A DNA stretch of 64,000 nt from an uncultured Chitinophaga sp. (GTDB lineage Bacteria; Bacteroidota; Bacteroidia; Chitinophagales; Chitinophagaceae), in assembly GCF_902168175.1 (NCBI RefSeq), contig NZ_CABHOU010000092.1:1-64000 (forward strand), in the 5' to 3' direction. The translations under genes and the position numbers were made by a program. The number at the start of each line of letters is the position of its first letter. The first letter of the stretch is position 1. The notes beneath the pieces were generated by a model. The model worked only from the letters and a program-made list of their open reading frames with translations, searched no databases and had not been told where the DNA came from. Below, in pieces: positions 1 through 9,985 of this stretch.

Positions 1-2
1 AG

Positions 3-1589
3 TACCGCTTCCTGTACAGCATTAACAGGCAAATCGGTATCCGTCGCGCGGAAATCAAATCTTACATCAACATTAATGGTGTAAACGGGTTCGGACAGGC
101 GTATTACGGTAATACGGAACTGACCTCCCAACTGTTTACCCACACGCTGAGTTACAACAAGGAATTGAACGCCGACCTTAACCTGAGCGCGGTAATTGGT
201 TACGAGTACCAGAAGTTCCAGTTTAAAGGCGCTTCATTGGGCGCACTGGGTTTTTCTACGGATGAACTGGATTATACTAATATCCTCCAGAATGCTTTGC
301 AGTCTAACACCTTCCTCAACTCATTCGAAAACCCCAGCTCGGAACTGCAGTCGGTGTTCGGCAGGGTGACGTTAAACCTGAAAGATAAATACCTCTTTAC
401 CGGTACACTGCGCGCCGATGGCTCCAGCAAGTTCGGGTCGAATAATAAGTATGGCTACTTCCCATCGTTTGCGGCCAAATGGAATATGAGCAACGAGGCT
501 TTTCTTAAGGGCAGCACGGCTGTACAGAACCTGGCGTTTCGTGTAGGCTGGGGCATTACGGGCAACCAGGAATTCCCGGCAGGTGCGGCGCAGGAACAAT
601 ATGCACTGGGATCTGGCGGCGGCGCGGGACTTAGCAACGTGGCCAACCCGGACCTTAAATGGGAAAGCAGTCAGCAGTTAAATGCGGGTATTGATTTCGC
701 CTTAGCTAATAGCCGCATTTATGGTAGCGTGGATTATTTCTATAAGAAGACCACTAACCTGCTGTTTAACTTCCCCGCCATTCAGCCGGCCCCTGCCTCC
801 AACTACTGGATCAACCTGCCGGGTAATGTGCTGAATACGGGCGTGGAACTGGCCATTAAAGGGGATATAGTAAGAGGGAAGGACTGGATGTGGACACTGG
901 GCGTAAATGCAGCTTTCCTGAAGAATGAGTTGCGCGACTACACCGGCCCCATCGTCCTTACCGGCTCTATCAGCGGTCAGGGCGTATCTGGCGCTACCAT
1001 ACAGCGACTTGTTTCGGGCCAGCCACTCAATACTTTTTATGTGCGGAAGTTCGAGGGGTTTGATGACAAAGGCCAGGGTGTATACACCGACAATGGTAAC
1101 TCTATGTTCTACCTCGGCGATCCTAACCCGAACCAGTTATTGGGCATCACCAGCGAACTGAATTATAAAAAATGGGCGCTGAACGTGAATATGAACGGAG
1201 CTTTCGGTCACCAGGTGTATAATAATACGGCTAATACTGTACTGCCTATCGGCAACCTCGGCTCGCGTAACATTGGTGCCTCTTTACTGGGCACCACCGA
1301 AAGCACCAGCAACCCGATTACTACTTCCAGCAGGTATCTCGAAAATGCCGATTTCATGAAACTTACCAATGCTACGCTCAGTTACAGCCTGGGCAACATC
1401 GGTAAAAACATTAAAAATGTAAGCGTTTTCCTTACTGGTCAAAACCTGTTCGTCCTTACCGGCTACAGCGGTTTCGACCCGGAAGTTAACACCGATAAAA
1501 GCGTGAATGGCGTTACCTCGTTCGGTATTGAGTACTCTCCATACCCCACCGCCAGGTCTATTCTTTTTGGTGTAAACTTTTCGCTTTAA
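3..1589 (+). CDS. SusC/RagA-type TonB-dependent outer-membrane receptor, 3' part
   Basis: This is the C-terminal half or more of a SusC-family receptor, which imports oligosaccharides across the outer membrane with a SusD lipoprotein. The frame is open from base 3, so the true start lies left of the window; the TTG at 165 is internal. The visible part is barrel: alternating beta-strand segments rich in aromatics, short turns with N/G/D, and a C-terminal strand ending in F-S-L, as outer-membrane barrels do. The plug and the TonB box are outside the window. A susD gene follows after 21 bp, the standard order in the phylum. Substrate cannot be told from this protein alone; the GH31 enzyme downstream suggests an alpha-linked glycan. 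Confidence 0.93.
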   Translation, partial: YRFLYSINRQIGIRRAEIKSYININGVNGFGQAYYGNTELTSQLFTHTLSYNKELNADLNLSAVIGYEYQKFQFKGASLGALGFSTDELDYTNILQNALQSNTFLNSFENPSSELQSVFGRVTLNLKDKYLFTGTLRADGSSKFGSNNKYGYFPSFAAKWNMSNEAFLKGSTAVQNLAFRVGWGITGNQEFPAGAAQEQYALGSGGGAGLSNVANPDLKWESSQQLNAGIDFALANSRIYGSVDYFYKKTTNLLFNFPAIQPAPASNYWINLPGNVLNTGVELAIKGDIVRGKDWMWTLGVNAAFLKNELRDYTGPIVLTGSISGQGVSGATIQRLVSGQPLNTFYVRKFEGFDDKGQGVYTDNGNSMFYLGDPNPNQLLGITSELNYKKWALNVNMNGAFGHQVYNNTANTVLPIGNLGSRNIGASLLGTTESTSNPITTSSRYLENADFMKLTNATLSYSLGNIGKNIKNVSVFLTGQNLFVLTGYSGFDPEVNTDKSVNGVTSFGIEYSPYPTARSILFGVNFSL

Positions 1590-1610
1590 AAAACTCTAAA
1601 ACTTACGATC

Positions 1611-3164
1611 ATGACCCGACATAAAATATTCGCGCTCTCCATCGTAGCCCTGGGTATTGGCCTCACGGCCTGCACCAAGCTCGACGAAAAGCTGGGCTCT
1701 ACAATTACGAAAGAACAGGCCGACTCGGTGATTAAAGTACCGGCGCTGCTCAAAACAGCTTACGATGCGTTGCAGCTTCCCTACCAGGACCAGAGCAACT
1801 TTTGGGCGCTTTGCGAAATGACGACCGACGAAGCCGTGGCACCTACGCGCGGTGGCGACTGGGATGATAATGGAGTTTGGCGTGCGCTGCATGCACACGC
1901 CTGGACACCCGACCATACGCATGTAAACGATGCCTTTAACAACATCCTCACATTAGAGTTTGCGGCTACGAATGTGCTTAACTTCAGTCCCTCCGCCAGC
2001 CAGGCTGCCGAGGCCCGTTTCCTGCGCGCCTTCGCCATGTTCTCGGTTTTGGATGGCTGGAACCAGGTGCCGTACCGCCAGCCAGGCGACACATTGTTAA
2101 ACGCGCCTAAAGTGCTGGTGGGCAACGACGCCCTTACTTTCATCATCTCCGAGCTGGAAGCTATTATCGCTGATCTGCCTGCTGGTCCGCCCACAACACC
2201 GGCCTATATTGCGAATAAAGCAGCAGCAAAGGTATTGTTGATGAAATGTTACCTGAACAAAGGCTCCTTCGCCAACCGCGAGGCGCCCACCTTCGACCCG
2301 GCAGATATGACAAAGGTGGTAACGCTGGCCGATGAAATTATTAGCACCGGTAACTACAGCCTGGCTAATAACTTCTACGACAACTTTGCCTATAACAACG
2401 ATGTCATTTCCACCGAAAACATCTTCACCCAGCAGAATGGCCCTGGCCTGAGTACGGCCCGCGGAGGCAACTCCTCCTTCTGCCGTTGGGCGCCAACGTT
2501 GCACTACAACCAACGCCCCAGCGGATGGAACGGCTTTTCTACCCTCAGCGATTTTTATGACAAGTTCGAAGCGGTGGATACCCGCCGTGGCGCTGCTTAC
2601 ACTGGGGTTACCAACGTGAGCGGACTCCGGGTAGGCTTACTCGTAGGTCAGCAGTTCGATCAAACCGGGAAAGAACTGCAGGACCGTAAGGGCAATAAAC
2701 TGGCCTTCACCCGCGAGCTGCTGTTACAGGAAACGGGCAACGACCTGGAGATAAAAGGTATCCGCGTGGTGAAGTACCCCCCGGATTTTGTAACGCTTAA
2801 TGGCACGAACAGCAACAACGCCAGTAACGATTATGTGTTTTTCCGCTATGCCGATGTGCTGCTGATGAAAGCCGAAGCTTTATTACGTAACAACGGCGCA
2901 GCCGCAGCCCTCACTATCGTAAACAATGTACGCACCAAACGTGGCGCCACAGCACTTACCAGCCTCGACCTGGATAAAATGATAGACGAGCGCGGACGAG
3001 AGTTTTACTGGGAAGGCTGGCGCCGGCAGGACCTTATCCGCTTCGGCAAGTTCTTACTGCCATGGCAGTTAAAACCTACCGACGATAAAAAATACCTGCT
3101 GTTCCCAATACCGGCGAACGCGAAAGCGGTAAACAAAAATCTTACACAGAACGACGGTTATTAA
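1611..3164 (+). CDS. SusD/RagB-family glycan-binding lipoprotein
   Basis: Surface lipoprotein that binds glycan and caps the SusC barrel. The 517-residue protein starts with a lipoprotein signal; the lipobox LTAC places the acylated Cys at residue 21. The body has the SusD pattern: helical TPR-like segments (for example around AEARFLRAFAMF) and a C-terminal region with YADVLLMKAEALLR and a VRTKRGA element followed by ERGREFYWEGWRRQDLIRFG, the most conserved stretch of the family. Length is normal for SusD. It lies 21 bp after susC and is followed by a hairpin terminator, so susC-susD end one transcript. Specific ligand is not predictable from sequence alone. Confidence 0.95.
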   Translation: MTRHKIFALSIVALGIGLTACTKLDEKLGSTITKEQADSVIKVPALLKTAYDALQLPYQDQSNFWALCEMTTDEAVAPTRGGDWDDNGVWRALHAHAWTPDHTHVNDAFNNILTLEFAATNVLNFSPSASQAAEARFLRAFAMFSVLDGWNQVPYRQPGDTLLNAPKVLVGNDALTFIISELEAIIADLPAGPPTTPAYIANKAAAKVLLMKCYLNKGSFANREAPTFDPADMTKVVTLADEIISTGNYSLANNFYDNFAYNNDVISTENIFTQQNGPGLSTARGGNSSFCRWAPTLHYNQRPSGWNGFSTLSDFYDKFEAVDTRRGAAYTGVTNVSGLRVGLLVGQQFDQTGKELQDRKGNKLAFTRELLLQETGNDLEIKGIRVVKYPPDFVTLNGTNSNNASNDYVFFRYADVLLMKAEALLRNNGAAAALTIVNNVRTKRGATALTSLDLDKMIDERGREFYWEGWRRQDLIRFGKFLLPWQLKPTDDKKYLLFPIPANAKAVNKNLTQNDGY

Positions 3165-3198
3165 CGTTTCGTTTTTTCGCAGTTGATCAAATCCATAA

Positions 3199-3225
3199 AA
3201 GGGCTGTTTTCTAGCAGCCCTTCTT
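3199..3225 (+). terminator. Intrinsic terminator after susD
   Basis: AAGGGCTG at 3199-3206 pairs with CAGCCCTT at 3215-3222 across an 8-nt loop and is followed by a short T-rich stretch. It closes the susCD transcript. It also shows that the long open frame reaching back to 3183 is not the real GH31 start. Confidence 0.7.
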
Positions 3226-3287
3226 ATGGACTATTTACAGGCCACGGCACAGCGGCCCAGGCCTTTCTTTGTACTAAACAGATATTT

Positions 3288-5714
3288 ATGAGAAGATGTA
3301 TGCTTCCTGCATTATTGATGGTGACGGGCTTTTACGCCCAGGCGCAGCAAAAAATACATACGATAGGCGATATTCAAACAGTAGATATAAAAGACGGCCA
3401 GGTGAACATTGGTACAGGTAATGCCGTAGTGCAGGTTACGGTGCATACGCCCACCATCATCCGGGTGAGGATGGACAATAAAGAACTGGGCAAGGACTTT
3501 TCTTATGCTGTTATCACAGCACCTGTAAAGACAAGTTCCCGCATCACCCAAAATGAAACAACGATTAATATCAGTACCGATTCGTTACAGGTGCGCATTA
3601 ACAAAAGGCCTTTCACCATTAGTTTTCTTACTCCAAGTGGTACCATTATTAATGAAGATGAAAAAGGATTATCAACTTCGTGGGCGGGCGTAAACGTAAC
3701 CAGTTACAAAAAAATGCAGGAGGGCGAACGGTTCATCGGTCTCGGTGAAAAAACCGGCAACTTCGACCGCCGGGGCAGCGCTTACACCAACTGGAACTCT
3801 GATGTATTTGGCTACAGTACCGGGCAGGACCCATTGTATTCTACCATCCCTTTTTACATCGGCATTCACCACCAACTTAACTACGGGATATTTTTTGACA
3901 ACTCCTACCGTAGCGATTTTAACTTCGGCGCCAGCAACAACCGCTTTTCTTCTTTTAGTGCGCAGGGCGGGGAGATGAATTATTACTTTATTTACCACAC
4001 GCAGGTGGCCGGCATCATTCAATCGTACACGCAACTTACAGGCCGCATGACGATGCCGCCTTTATGGAGCCTGGGTTACCAGCAAAACCGCTACAGCTAT
4101 TACCCCGATACGGAAGTGATACGCATTGCACAAACGCTCCGCGAGAAAAAGATCCCTGCCGACGGCATTACGCTGGACATCCACTACATGGACGCTTATA
4201 AACTGTTTACCTGGAACAAGAGCCGCTTCCCCAACCCGAAAAAACTAACGGACGATTTAAAGAAACTGGGCTTCAGCACTACCGTGATCGTAGATCCCGG
4301 CATTAAAACAGAAAAGGGATATGGCGCTTATGAACGTGGCCTGCAGTCAGACATCTTCATAAAATACAGCGATGGAGTTCCTTACGCAGGCCAGGTATGG
4401 CCCGGCTGGTGCCACTTCCCCGACTTTACCGGCGAAAAAGGCAGGCTGTGGTGGCAAAAAGAAGTAAAGGCATATGTAGATGCAGGCGTAGAAGGTATCT
4501 GGAACGACATGAACGAGATCGCCACCTGGGGACAAAAAATGCCGGACAATGTATTGTTCAACTATGAAGGCGATACGACCACTCACTTACAGGCACACAA
4601 CATTTATGGCCTGCAAATGACCCGCGCCAGTTACGAAGGCGCACGCGCAGCCAAACCCAATCACCGTCCGTTCATGCTTACCCGTGCAGGTTACGCCGGC
4701 TCGCAACGCTACACCGCCATTTGGACGGGCGATAACCGCGCCGAAGATGATCATATGCTGCTCGGAGTACGGCTGCTCAACAGCCTGGGCGTCAGCGGCA
4801 TGGCCTTCAACGGGATGGACGTGGGTGGCTTTACGGGTAACGCCTCTGTTGGTCTATACACCCGCTGGATGCAACTGGGCGCGTTTATTCCTTATTTCCG
4901 CAACCACACCGGTGTAAATACCCGCAGCGCTGAACCATGGTCGTTTGGAGAAGAAGCTTTGGAAATCGTGCGTAACTACGTAAACCTGCGTTACCGCCTG
5001 TTGCCATACCTCTATTCCAACTTCTACGAAGCCACACAAACTGCTATGCCCATCATGCGCACGCTCGCCATTGATTACACCCACGATGCAAAGGTTTACG
5101 ACGCCCGGTTCCAGAACCAGTTTATGTTGGGCCACGCTTTCCTGGTTACGCCTTTCGAAAGTCAGCGTACCTATGCGGAAATATACCTTCCCGATGGTCG
5201 CTGGTACGATCTATACACCGACCAGGTATCAGAAGGTGGCAAGGAATATATATTTCCGCTTAGCATGAAAAAGCTGCCTGTGTACGTAAAGGCCGGCAGT
5301 ATTGTACCCACGCAGTCGCTGGTGCAAAGTACAGCGGAGAAGCCAACAGACACGCTGACCATACATGTTTATAAGGGCGGGCAGGCGAATAGTTTTCTTT
5401 ATTATGAAGATGATGGGGAAACTTATGATTACGAGAAAGGGCAGTATTACAAACGTTTTATCCGTTATGAACCGGCCAACCGCAGTATTGTTTTTGAAAA
5501 GCCAGATGGCCGGTCAACCTCTAAATTTAACACGATAGCGCTATTGCTACACGGCTTTAACGAAGCCGTTCCGAAAGCAAAAGAGGAACGTATGGCCTGG
5601 CTCAACGCTATATCACGCTTCGATCCACAAGCCGGAGCTTCGGAAACGGATAGCTGTACGGTGCAACGCATCCACTTAAAAAATGAAAATAACAGGGTGG
5701 TGGTGAACTATTAA
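3288..5714 (+). CDS. Glycoside hydrolase family 31 (alpha-glucosidase/alpha-xylosidase type)
   Basis: Exported retaining alpha-glycosidase. The ATG at 3288 gives an 808-residue protein with a signal peptide ending near AQAQQ; the open frame reaches back to a TTG at 3183, but a terminator lies in between. An N-terminal beta-sandwich (about 30-250) precedes the (beta/alpha)8 catalytic domain, which has the GH31 nucleophile in WNDMNE (Asp407) and the acid/base in WTGDNRAEDDH (Asp482), followed by the C-terminal beta domains. The N-terminal YQQNRYSYYPD and the HYMDAYKLFTWNK segment are typical of the family. It sits just after susCD, so it probably acts on the oligosaccharide imported by that pair, though it has its own transcription start. 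Alpha-glucosidase and alpha-xylosidase activity cannot be separated here. Confidence 0.93.
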   Translation: MRRCMLPALLMVTGFYAQAQQKIHTIGDIQTVDIKDGQVNIGTGNAVVQVTVHTPTIIRVRMDNKELGKDFSYAVITAPVKTSSRITQNETTINISTDSLQVRINKRPFTISFLTPSGTIINEDEKGLSTSWAGVNVTSYKKMQEGERFIGLGEKTGNFDRRGSAYTNWNSDVFGYSTGQDPLYSTIPFYIGIHHQLNYGIFFDNSYRSDFNFGASNNRFSSFSAQGGEMNYYFIYHTQVAGIIQSYTQLTGRMTMPPLWSLGYQQNRYSYYPDTEVIRIAQTLREKKIPADGITLDIHYMDAYKLFTWNKSRFPNPKKLTDDLKKLGFSTTVIVDPGIKTEKGYGAYERGLQSDIFIKYSDGVPYAGQVWPGWCHFPDFTGEKGRLWWQKEVKAYVDAGVEGIWNDMNEIATWGQKMPDNVLFNYEGDTTTHLQAHNIYGLQMTRASYEGARAAKPNHRPFMLTRAGYAGSQRYTAIWTGDNRAEDDHMLLGVRLLNSLGVSGMAFNGMDVGGFTGNASVGLYTRWMQLGAFIPYFRNHTGVNTRSAEPWSFGEEALEIVRNYVNLRYRLLPYLYSNFYEATQTAMPIMRTLAIDYTHDAKVYDARFQNQFMLGHAFLVTPFESQRTYAEIYLPDGRWYDLYTDQVSEGGKEYIFPLSMKKLPVYVKAGSIVPTQSLVQSTAEKPTDTLTIHVYKGGQANSFLYYEDDGETYDYEKGQYYKRFIRYEPANRSIVFEKPDGRSTSKFNTIALLLHGFNEAVPKAKEERMAWLNAISRFDPQAGASETDSCTVQRIHLKNENNRVVVNY

Positions 5715-6059
5715 TTACCAGGAGAACCAGCCTTTTTCGAAGCCGATAAAAACACCTTCGGGGCGAAGTTCAATGGGGTAGGTTTTGAGGTAAAAACCTT
5801 CGCCGCTGGTATTGCGGCCGTTTTTTACAGAGAATTTATAGCGGTGAAGCGGACAAACAATATTACCCACCGCATCTATATAACCTTCCTGCATAAAAGC
5901 GCCTGCGTGGGGGCATTTATGGGCAAAGGCGTATAACTCTCCCTGGTAGCGGGTAACGCAAACCTTTTTACCGGCTACGTCTTGTACGGTAATTACCGCT
6001 TCGGCGGCCAGTTCATCGTCCGCATCGGCTACACGGTGCCAGTTATACTCCTTTGCCAT
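5715..6059 (-). CDS. Rieske [2Fe-2S] ferredoxin-like protein
   Basis: Small 114-residue Rieske protein, probably a soluble electron-transfer partner like NirD-type or dioxygenase ferredoxins. The cluster ligands are visible as CPH (Cys49, His51) and CPLH (Cys69, His72), with 17 residues between the two Cys-His pairs' inner positions. No signal peptide or membrane segment is present, so it is cytoplasmic. The start at 6059 is 6 bp after the hflX stop, so it is likely cotranscribed with hflX. Its stop codon abuts the stop codon of the convergent GH31 gene with no spacer and no hairpin. The oxidoreductase it serves is not in the window. Confidence 0.88.
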   Translation of the reverse strand: MAKEYNWHRVADADDELAAEAVITVQDVAGKKVCVTRYQGELYAFAHKCPHAGAFMQEGYIDAVGNIVCPLHRYKFSVKNGRNTSGEGFYLKTYPIELRPEGVFIGFEKGWFSW

Positions 6060-6065
6060 GAATGT

Positions 6066-7277
6066 TTAGTAGAGAAATTCTGATTTGTAAGGATAACGCT
6101 CGCGGTACAACGTAGCCACCTTTTCCAGGATGGTTGCGCGCAACTCTTCGATGTTACGGCGTTCGGTAGCGGAAACAAATACGCAGTTGCCGTTTGCTTT
6201 AGACAGCCAGCCCTGGCGTAATTGCTCCAGTATGTCCTGCTTCACCTCATCGCTCAGCCACTCGTCAAAGGTTTGTTTTTCGTAAAGGTCCATCTTATTA
6301 AAAATAAGGATGGTGGGCTTTTCGAAGGCCTTCAACTCCTGCAGCGTTCTGTTTACTACCTCGATCTGATCTTCGTACTTAGGGTGCGAAATATCTACTA
6401 CGTGCATCAGGATGTCGCTTTCGCGCACCTCATCCAGGGTAGATTTAAAACTCTCTACCAGGTGGTGAGGAAGTTTGCGGATGAAACCTACGGTATCACT
6501 TAACAGGAAAGGGGTTTGCTCGAATACTACCTTGCGGGTAGTGGTATCCAAAGTGGCAAACAGTTTATTCTCTGCAAATACTTCGCTTTTGCTCAGCAGG
6601 TTCATGAGCGTGGATTTACCCACGTTGGTGTAACCTACCAGCGCTACACGAATAAACTCGCCACGGTCCTTACGCTGGGTAAGTGCCTGCTTGTCTATTT
6701 CGCCGAGGCGTTTACGTAGTAAGGCAATTTTATCCTTTACGATACGGCGGTCTGTTTCAATCTCCGTTTCACCGGGGCCTCTTGAACCAATACCACCGCC
6801 CTGGCGTTCGAGGTGACTCCACATACCGCGGAGTCTTGGCAGGATGTACTGGTACTGGGCCAGCTCCACCTGCACCTTGGCCTGCGCTGTGCGGGCGCGG
6901 CGGGCAAATATATCCAGGATGAGGTCACTACGGTCAATCACTTTTACTTTCAGCTCCTTCTGGATATTGGATATCTGCGAGCCGGTAAGCTCGTCATCGA
7001 AAATAACCAGGGTTACGTTACGCGTACTTACGTACACGCGTATTTCCTCCAGCTTACCCTTACCTACGAAGGTAGCGCGATCGGGGTGAGCCAGTTTTTG
7101 CGTGAAACGTTTTACCGTTTCGGCTCCGGCAGTTTCTGCCAGGAAGGCCAGTTCATCAAGATACTCCTGGACCTGCGGTTCGGTTTGCTCTTTGTGAATA
7201 AGCCCTACCAGTACCGCACGTTCGTCGTTCTTTACTACTTGTTGTTTATCTATCAATTCTTTAAAAACTTTCGGCAA
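6066..7277 (-). CDS. hflX: GTPase HflX, ribosome-splitting/rescue factor
   Basis: Cytoplasmic GTPase that binds the 50S subunit and rescues stalled ribosomes. The 403-residue protein has the N-terminal HflX domain (LVIFDDELTGSQISNIQ), then the glycine-rich linker GGGIGSRGPGETEIETDRR that is diagnostic of HflX, then a GTPase domain with G1 GYTNVGKS, G3 DTVGF and G4 NKMD. Length is as expected. The start MPKVFKEL at 7277 is the only reasonable one. It lies 51 bp downstream of an acidic protein gene and 6 bp upstream of the Rieske gene, forming a minus-strand unit. Confidence 0.95.
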   Translation of the reverse strand: MPKVFKELIDKQQVVKNDERAVLVGLIHKEQTEPQVQEYLDELAFLAETAGAETVKRFTQKLAHPDRATFVGKGKLEEIRVYVSTRNVTLVIFDDELTGSQISNIQKELKVKVIDRSDLILDIFARRARTAQAKVQVELAQYQYILPRLRGMWSHLERQGGGIGSRGPGETEIETDRRIVKDKIALLRKRLGEIDKQALTQRKDRGEFIRVALVGYTNVGKSTLMNLLSKSEVFAENKLFATLDTTTRKVVFEQTPFLLSDTVGFIRKLPHHLVESFKSTLDEVRESDILMHVVDISHPKYEDQIEVVNRTLQELKAFEKPTILIFNKMDLYEKQTFDEWLSDEVKQDILEQLRQGWLSKANGNCVFVSATERRNIEELRATILEKVATLYRERYPYKSEFLY

Positions 7278-7328
7278 AGTTACTACAAATAACCGGATAG
7301 CCGGAGCTTAGTTACAGCCGCCATCAGC

Positions 7329-7742
7329 CTACTTCTCCTCTTCCATATCGATATCTTCTCCGTGCCTGTCGCCGCCGAGGCTGTAGTAATTATTTTCTTC
7401 GTCCTCCTCGCCTATTTCTTCCATGTCATCATCCAGCTCATCGCCCGGTACATCGAGGGTATCGAGGTCTTCGTCGCCTTCTTCGCGCTCGGGACGCACG
7501 ATGTCCGTGTTATCTTCCAGCTCGAAGTCACGCTGCGGGTCGCCCAGCAGGTCAAGGTCTTCCTCCGTTACATCTGCATCACTTTCCTCGATATCGTCGC
7601 TGTTCAGCAGCGGTGCCAGATCTTCAGGGTCTTTGCTATCCGGTGCGCCGCCCTGACCGGTGTGTTCGGCCTTGTTGTAAATATCCTCGCTGGCGGGGTA
7701 ATGCGGATAACCTTCGGTGTTTTTGTTTTGTTTCTTATCCAT
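7329..7742 (-). CDS. Highly acidic, probably disordered hypothetical protein
   Basis: A 137-residue protein of unrecognised function. After a polar N-terminus (MDKKQNKNTEGYPHYPASEDIYNK) it is dominated by Asp and Glu, with runs such as EEDLDLLGDP and DDDMEEIGEEDEEN, and contains no Cys, no signal peptide and no membrane segment, so it is probably cytoplasmic and disordered. The N-terminal YPHYPASEDIYNKAE pattern resembles a short motif seen in similar acidic Bacteroidota proteins, but I cannot name a family. It precedes hflX in the same direction. An acidic protein at 32630-33004 has a similar composition without clear alignment. Confidence 0.7.
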   Translation of the reverse strand: MDKKQNKNTEGYPHYPASEDIYNKAEHTGQGGAPDSKDPEDLAPLLNSDDIEESDADVTEEDLDLLGDPQRDFELEDNTDIVRPEREEGDEDLDTLDVPGDELDDDMEEIGEEDEENNYYSLGGDRHGEDIDMEEEK

Positions 7743-7934
7743 AAAAAATGTTTTTGTTGATATAATGCCGGGATTTTAACCCCTAAAACCATTCCATAAA
7801 CAACTGGTAGCGGCGTAGGTTTAACACTTGCGGTAAAATGTACAATAGATTGTGGAACCGGCTGGACAAAAGCGCCAATTTTACAGATACCCCGGGTTTT
7901 CCTACATTTATCGGATCAATAAAATCTACTGACC

Positions 7935-9965
7935 ATGCGTAAAACGCTCTTTTTGGCAGGCATGCTTTTTATCCAGTATTCAAGTATGGCACAACAAAAA
8001 ATGACGCCGGAGCTACTCTGGCAACTGGCAAGGGTGGGTGGCGAAACCCTCTCAGCCGACGGAAAAACGGTGATTTACGGTGTTAGCCGCTACAACCTCG
8101 CCGAGAATAAAAGTGAACGAAACCTGTATGCCGCACCAATTGAAGGGGGTGTTTCCAAACAACTGACCAGCACCGCGGGTGGCGAATCCGGCGCAACGGT
8201 ACTGCCTGACGGTAAAATTGGTTACAACCTGAAAGGGCAGTGGTGGGAGATGAATGCCGACGGAAGCAACCCTGTGCAGAAAACCAATTACGAAGGCGGT
8301 ATGCAAAACATCCGCATCTCGCCTAACGGTAAATACCTTCTTTTTTCGAAGGATGTAAAGGTGGATAAAGTGAGTGGTGTAGACTTCCACCCCGATTTAC
8401 CGAAATCCAATGCACAAGTATACACCTCACTTAATTACCGCCACTGGGACACCTGGGAAGATGGTAATTACAACCATGTATTCTTCGCTCCGTACAACGA
8501 TGGTCAGCTGGGCGAGCCCGTAGATATTATGGCCGGCCAGCCACACGATTGCCCACAGGTGCCTTCCGGCGGCCCCGAAGATTTCATCTGGGCACCCGAT
8601 GGCAACAGCATTATCTATGTATGCAAAAAGAAACACGGCACCGCTTACGCCATTAGCACCAATACCGACATTTACCAATATAACATTGCTACCAAACAGA
8701 CCAATAACCTCAGCGAAGGCATGGCCGGCTACGACGTAGCTCCCGCCTTTAGCCCCGACGGCAACCGTTTGTTATGGCTTAGCATGGCCCGCGATGGCTT
8801 TGAGGCTGATAAAAACGATGTAATCATCTACAATCTTAAATCCGGGCAGATCCATAATGCTACCAAAGACTGGGACAACACCGTGAGCAGTGCTTCCTGG
8901 AGCAAAGATGGTAAAAAGATATTCTTCCTGGCGGTGATAAAAGGCACTGAACAACTGCACGAAATAGCTTTGCAGGGCCAGGTAGAACTTACCGGCGCCA
9001 AACACATCCGCCAGGTAACCAAAGGCATGTTTGATGTAAACGGCATTGTTGGCGAAACCGGCAACAGCCTGGTGGTAAGCCGGGCAGACATGAACCACGC
9101 CGCAGAACTGTTTAATGTGAACCTGAAGACCGGCAGCATGCAACCGGTAACGAAGGAAAACGAAAACATTTACAGCAAACTCACTTCCAGCAAAATAGAA
9201 GAGCGTTGGGTAAACACGACCGACGGCAAGAAAATGCTGGTTTGGGTGATTTATCCGCCTGACTTCGATGCCACAAAGAAATATCCCACCTTATTGTACT
9301 GCCAGGGCGGCCCACAATCGGCCGTATCGCAGTTCTACAGCTTCCGCTGGAACTTTCAGTTAATGGCGGCGCAGGGTTACATTGTAGTAGCACCCAACAG
9401 GCGCGGTATGCCTGGCCATGGTGTGGAATGGAATGCCAGCATCAGTAAAGACTGGGGCGGACAGCCAATTAGAGATTATTTATCTGCAATAGACGATGTG
9501 GCGAAGGAACCTTTCGTAGATAAAGCCCGTCTGGGTGCAGTAGGTGCCAGCTACGGCGGTTACTCCGTTTACATGCTGGCCGGCGTACACGAAAAACGCT
9601 TTAAAACCTTCATTGCACACGACGGCCTTTTCGACCTGCGCAGTTGGTACGGCACCACCGAAGAACTGTGGTTCGCCAACTGGGATATCGGCGCTTACTG
9701 GGATAAAGCCAATGCTAAAAGCTACGAGCAGTTCAACCCCAGCAACCTCGTGGCCAACTGGACCTCGCCCATCATGATCGTGCAGGGTGGTATCGACTTC
9801 CGGGTTGGTATTGAGCAGGGCTTACAGGCCTTCCAGGCGGCACAGCTAAGGGGCATTAAGAGCAAACTGCTGTACCTGCCTGAAGAGAACCATTGGGTAC
9901 TAAGCGCGCAAAACGCTATTGTTTGGCAGCGCGAGTTCTTCGGCTGGTTAAAAGAAACGCTTTAA
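7935..9965 (+). CDS. S9 family prolyl oligopeptidase-type serine peptidase
   Basis: Exported peptidase of the dipeptidyl-peptidase/acylaminoacyl-peptidase kind. The 676-residue protein has a signal peptide (MRKTLFLAGMLFIQYSSMAQQ), a WD40-like beta-propeller with repeated SPDGN/SPNGK turns (about 30-400), and a C-terminal alpha/beta hydrolase domain. The catalytic triad is readable: Ser539 in GASYGG, Asp621 in GGIDFRVG and His653 in ENHWV. It is likely periplasmic and helps degrade peptides. The next gene starts 20 bp downstream, so the two may share a transcript, although their functions are not obviously linked. Confidence 0.94.
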   Translation: MRKTLFLAGMLFIQYSSMAQQKMTPELLWQLARVGGETLSADGKTVIYGVSRYNLAENKSERNLYAAPIEGGVSKQLTSTAGGESGATVLPDGKIGYNLKGQWWEMNADGSNPVQKTNYEGGMQNIRISPNGKYLLFSKDVKVDKVSGVDFHPDLPKSNAQVYTSLNYRHWDTWEDGNYNHVFFAPYNDGQLGEPVDIMAGQPHDCPQVPSGGPEDFIWAPDGNSIIYVCKKKHGTAYAISTNTDIYQYNIATKQTNNLSEGMAGYDVAPAFSPDGNRLLWLSMARDGFEADKNDVIIYNLKSGQIHNATKDWDNTVSSASWSKDGKKIFFLAVIKGTEQLHEIALQGQVELTGAKHIRQVTKGMFDVNGIVGETGNSLVVSRADMNHAAELFNVNLKTGSMQPVTKENENIYSKLTSSKIEERWVNTTDGKKMLVWVIYPPDFDATKKYPTLLYCQGGPQSAVSQFYSFRWNFQLMAAQGYIVVAPNRRGMPGHGVEWNASISKDWGGQPIRDYLSAIDDVAKEPFVDKARLGAVGASYGGYSVYMLAGVHEKRFKTFIAHDGLFDLRSWYGTTEELWFANWDIGAYWDKANAKSYEQFNPSNLVANWTSPIMIVQGGIDFRVGIEQGLQAFQAAQLRGIKSKLLYLPEENHWVLSAQNAIVWQREFFGWLKETL

Positions 9966-9985
9966 TCCAAAAAATTCCACGTTAT

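Noticed and set aside
3183..3287. Upstream extension of the GH31 gene to TTG 3183
   Set aside because: A terminator lies in this stretch and the signal peptide begins at 3288.
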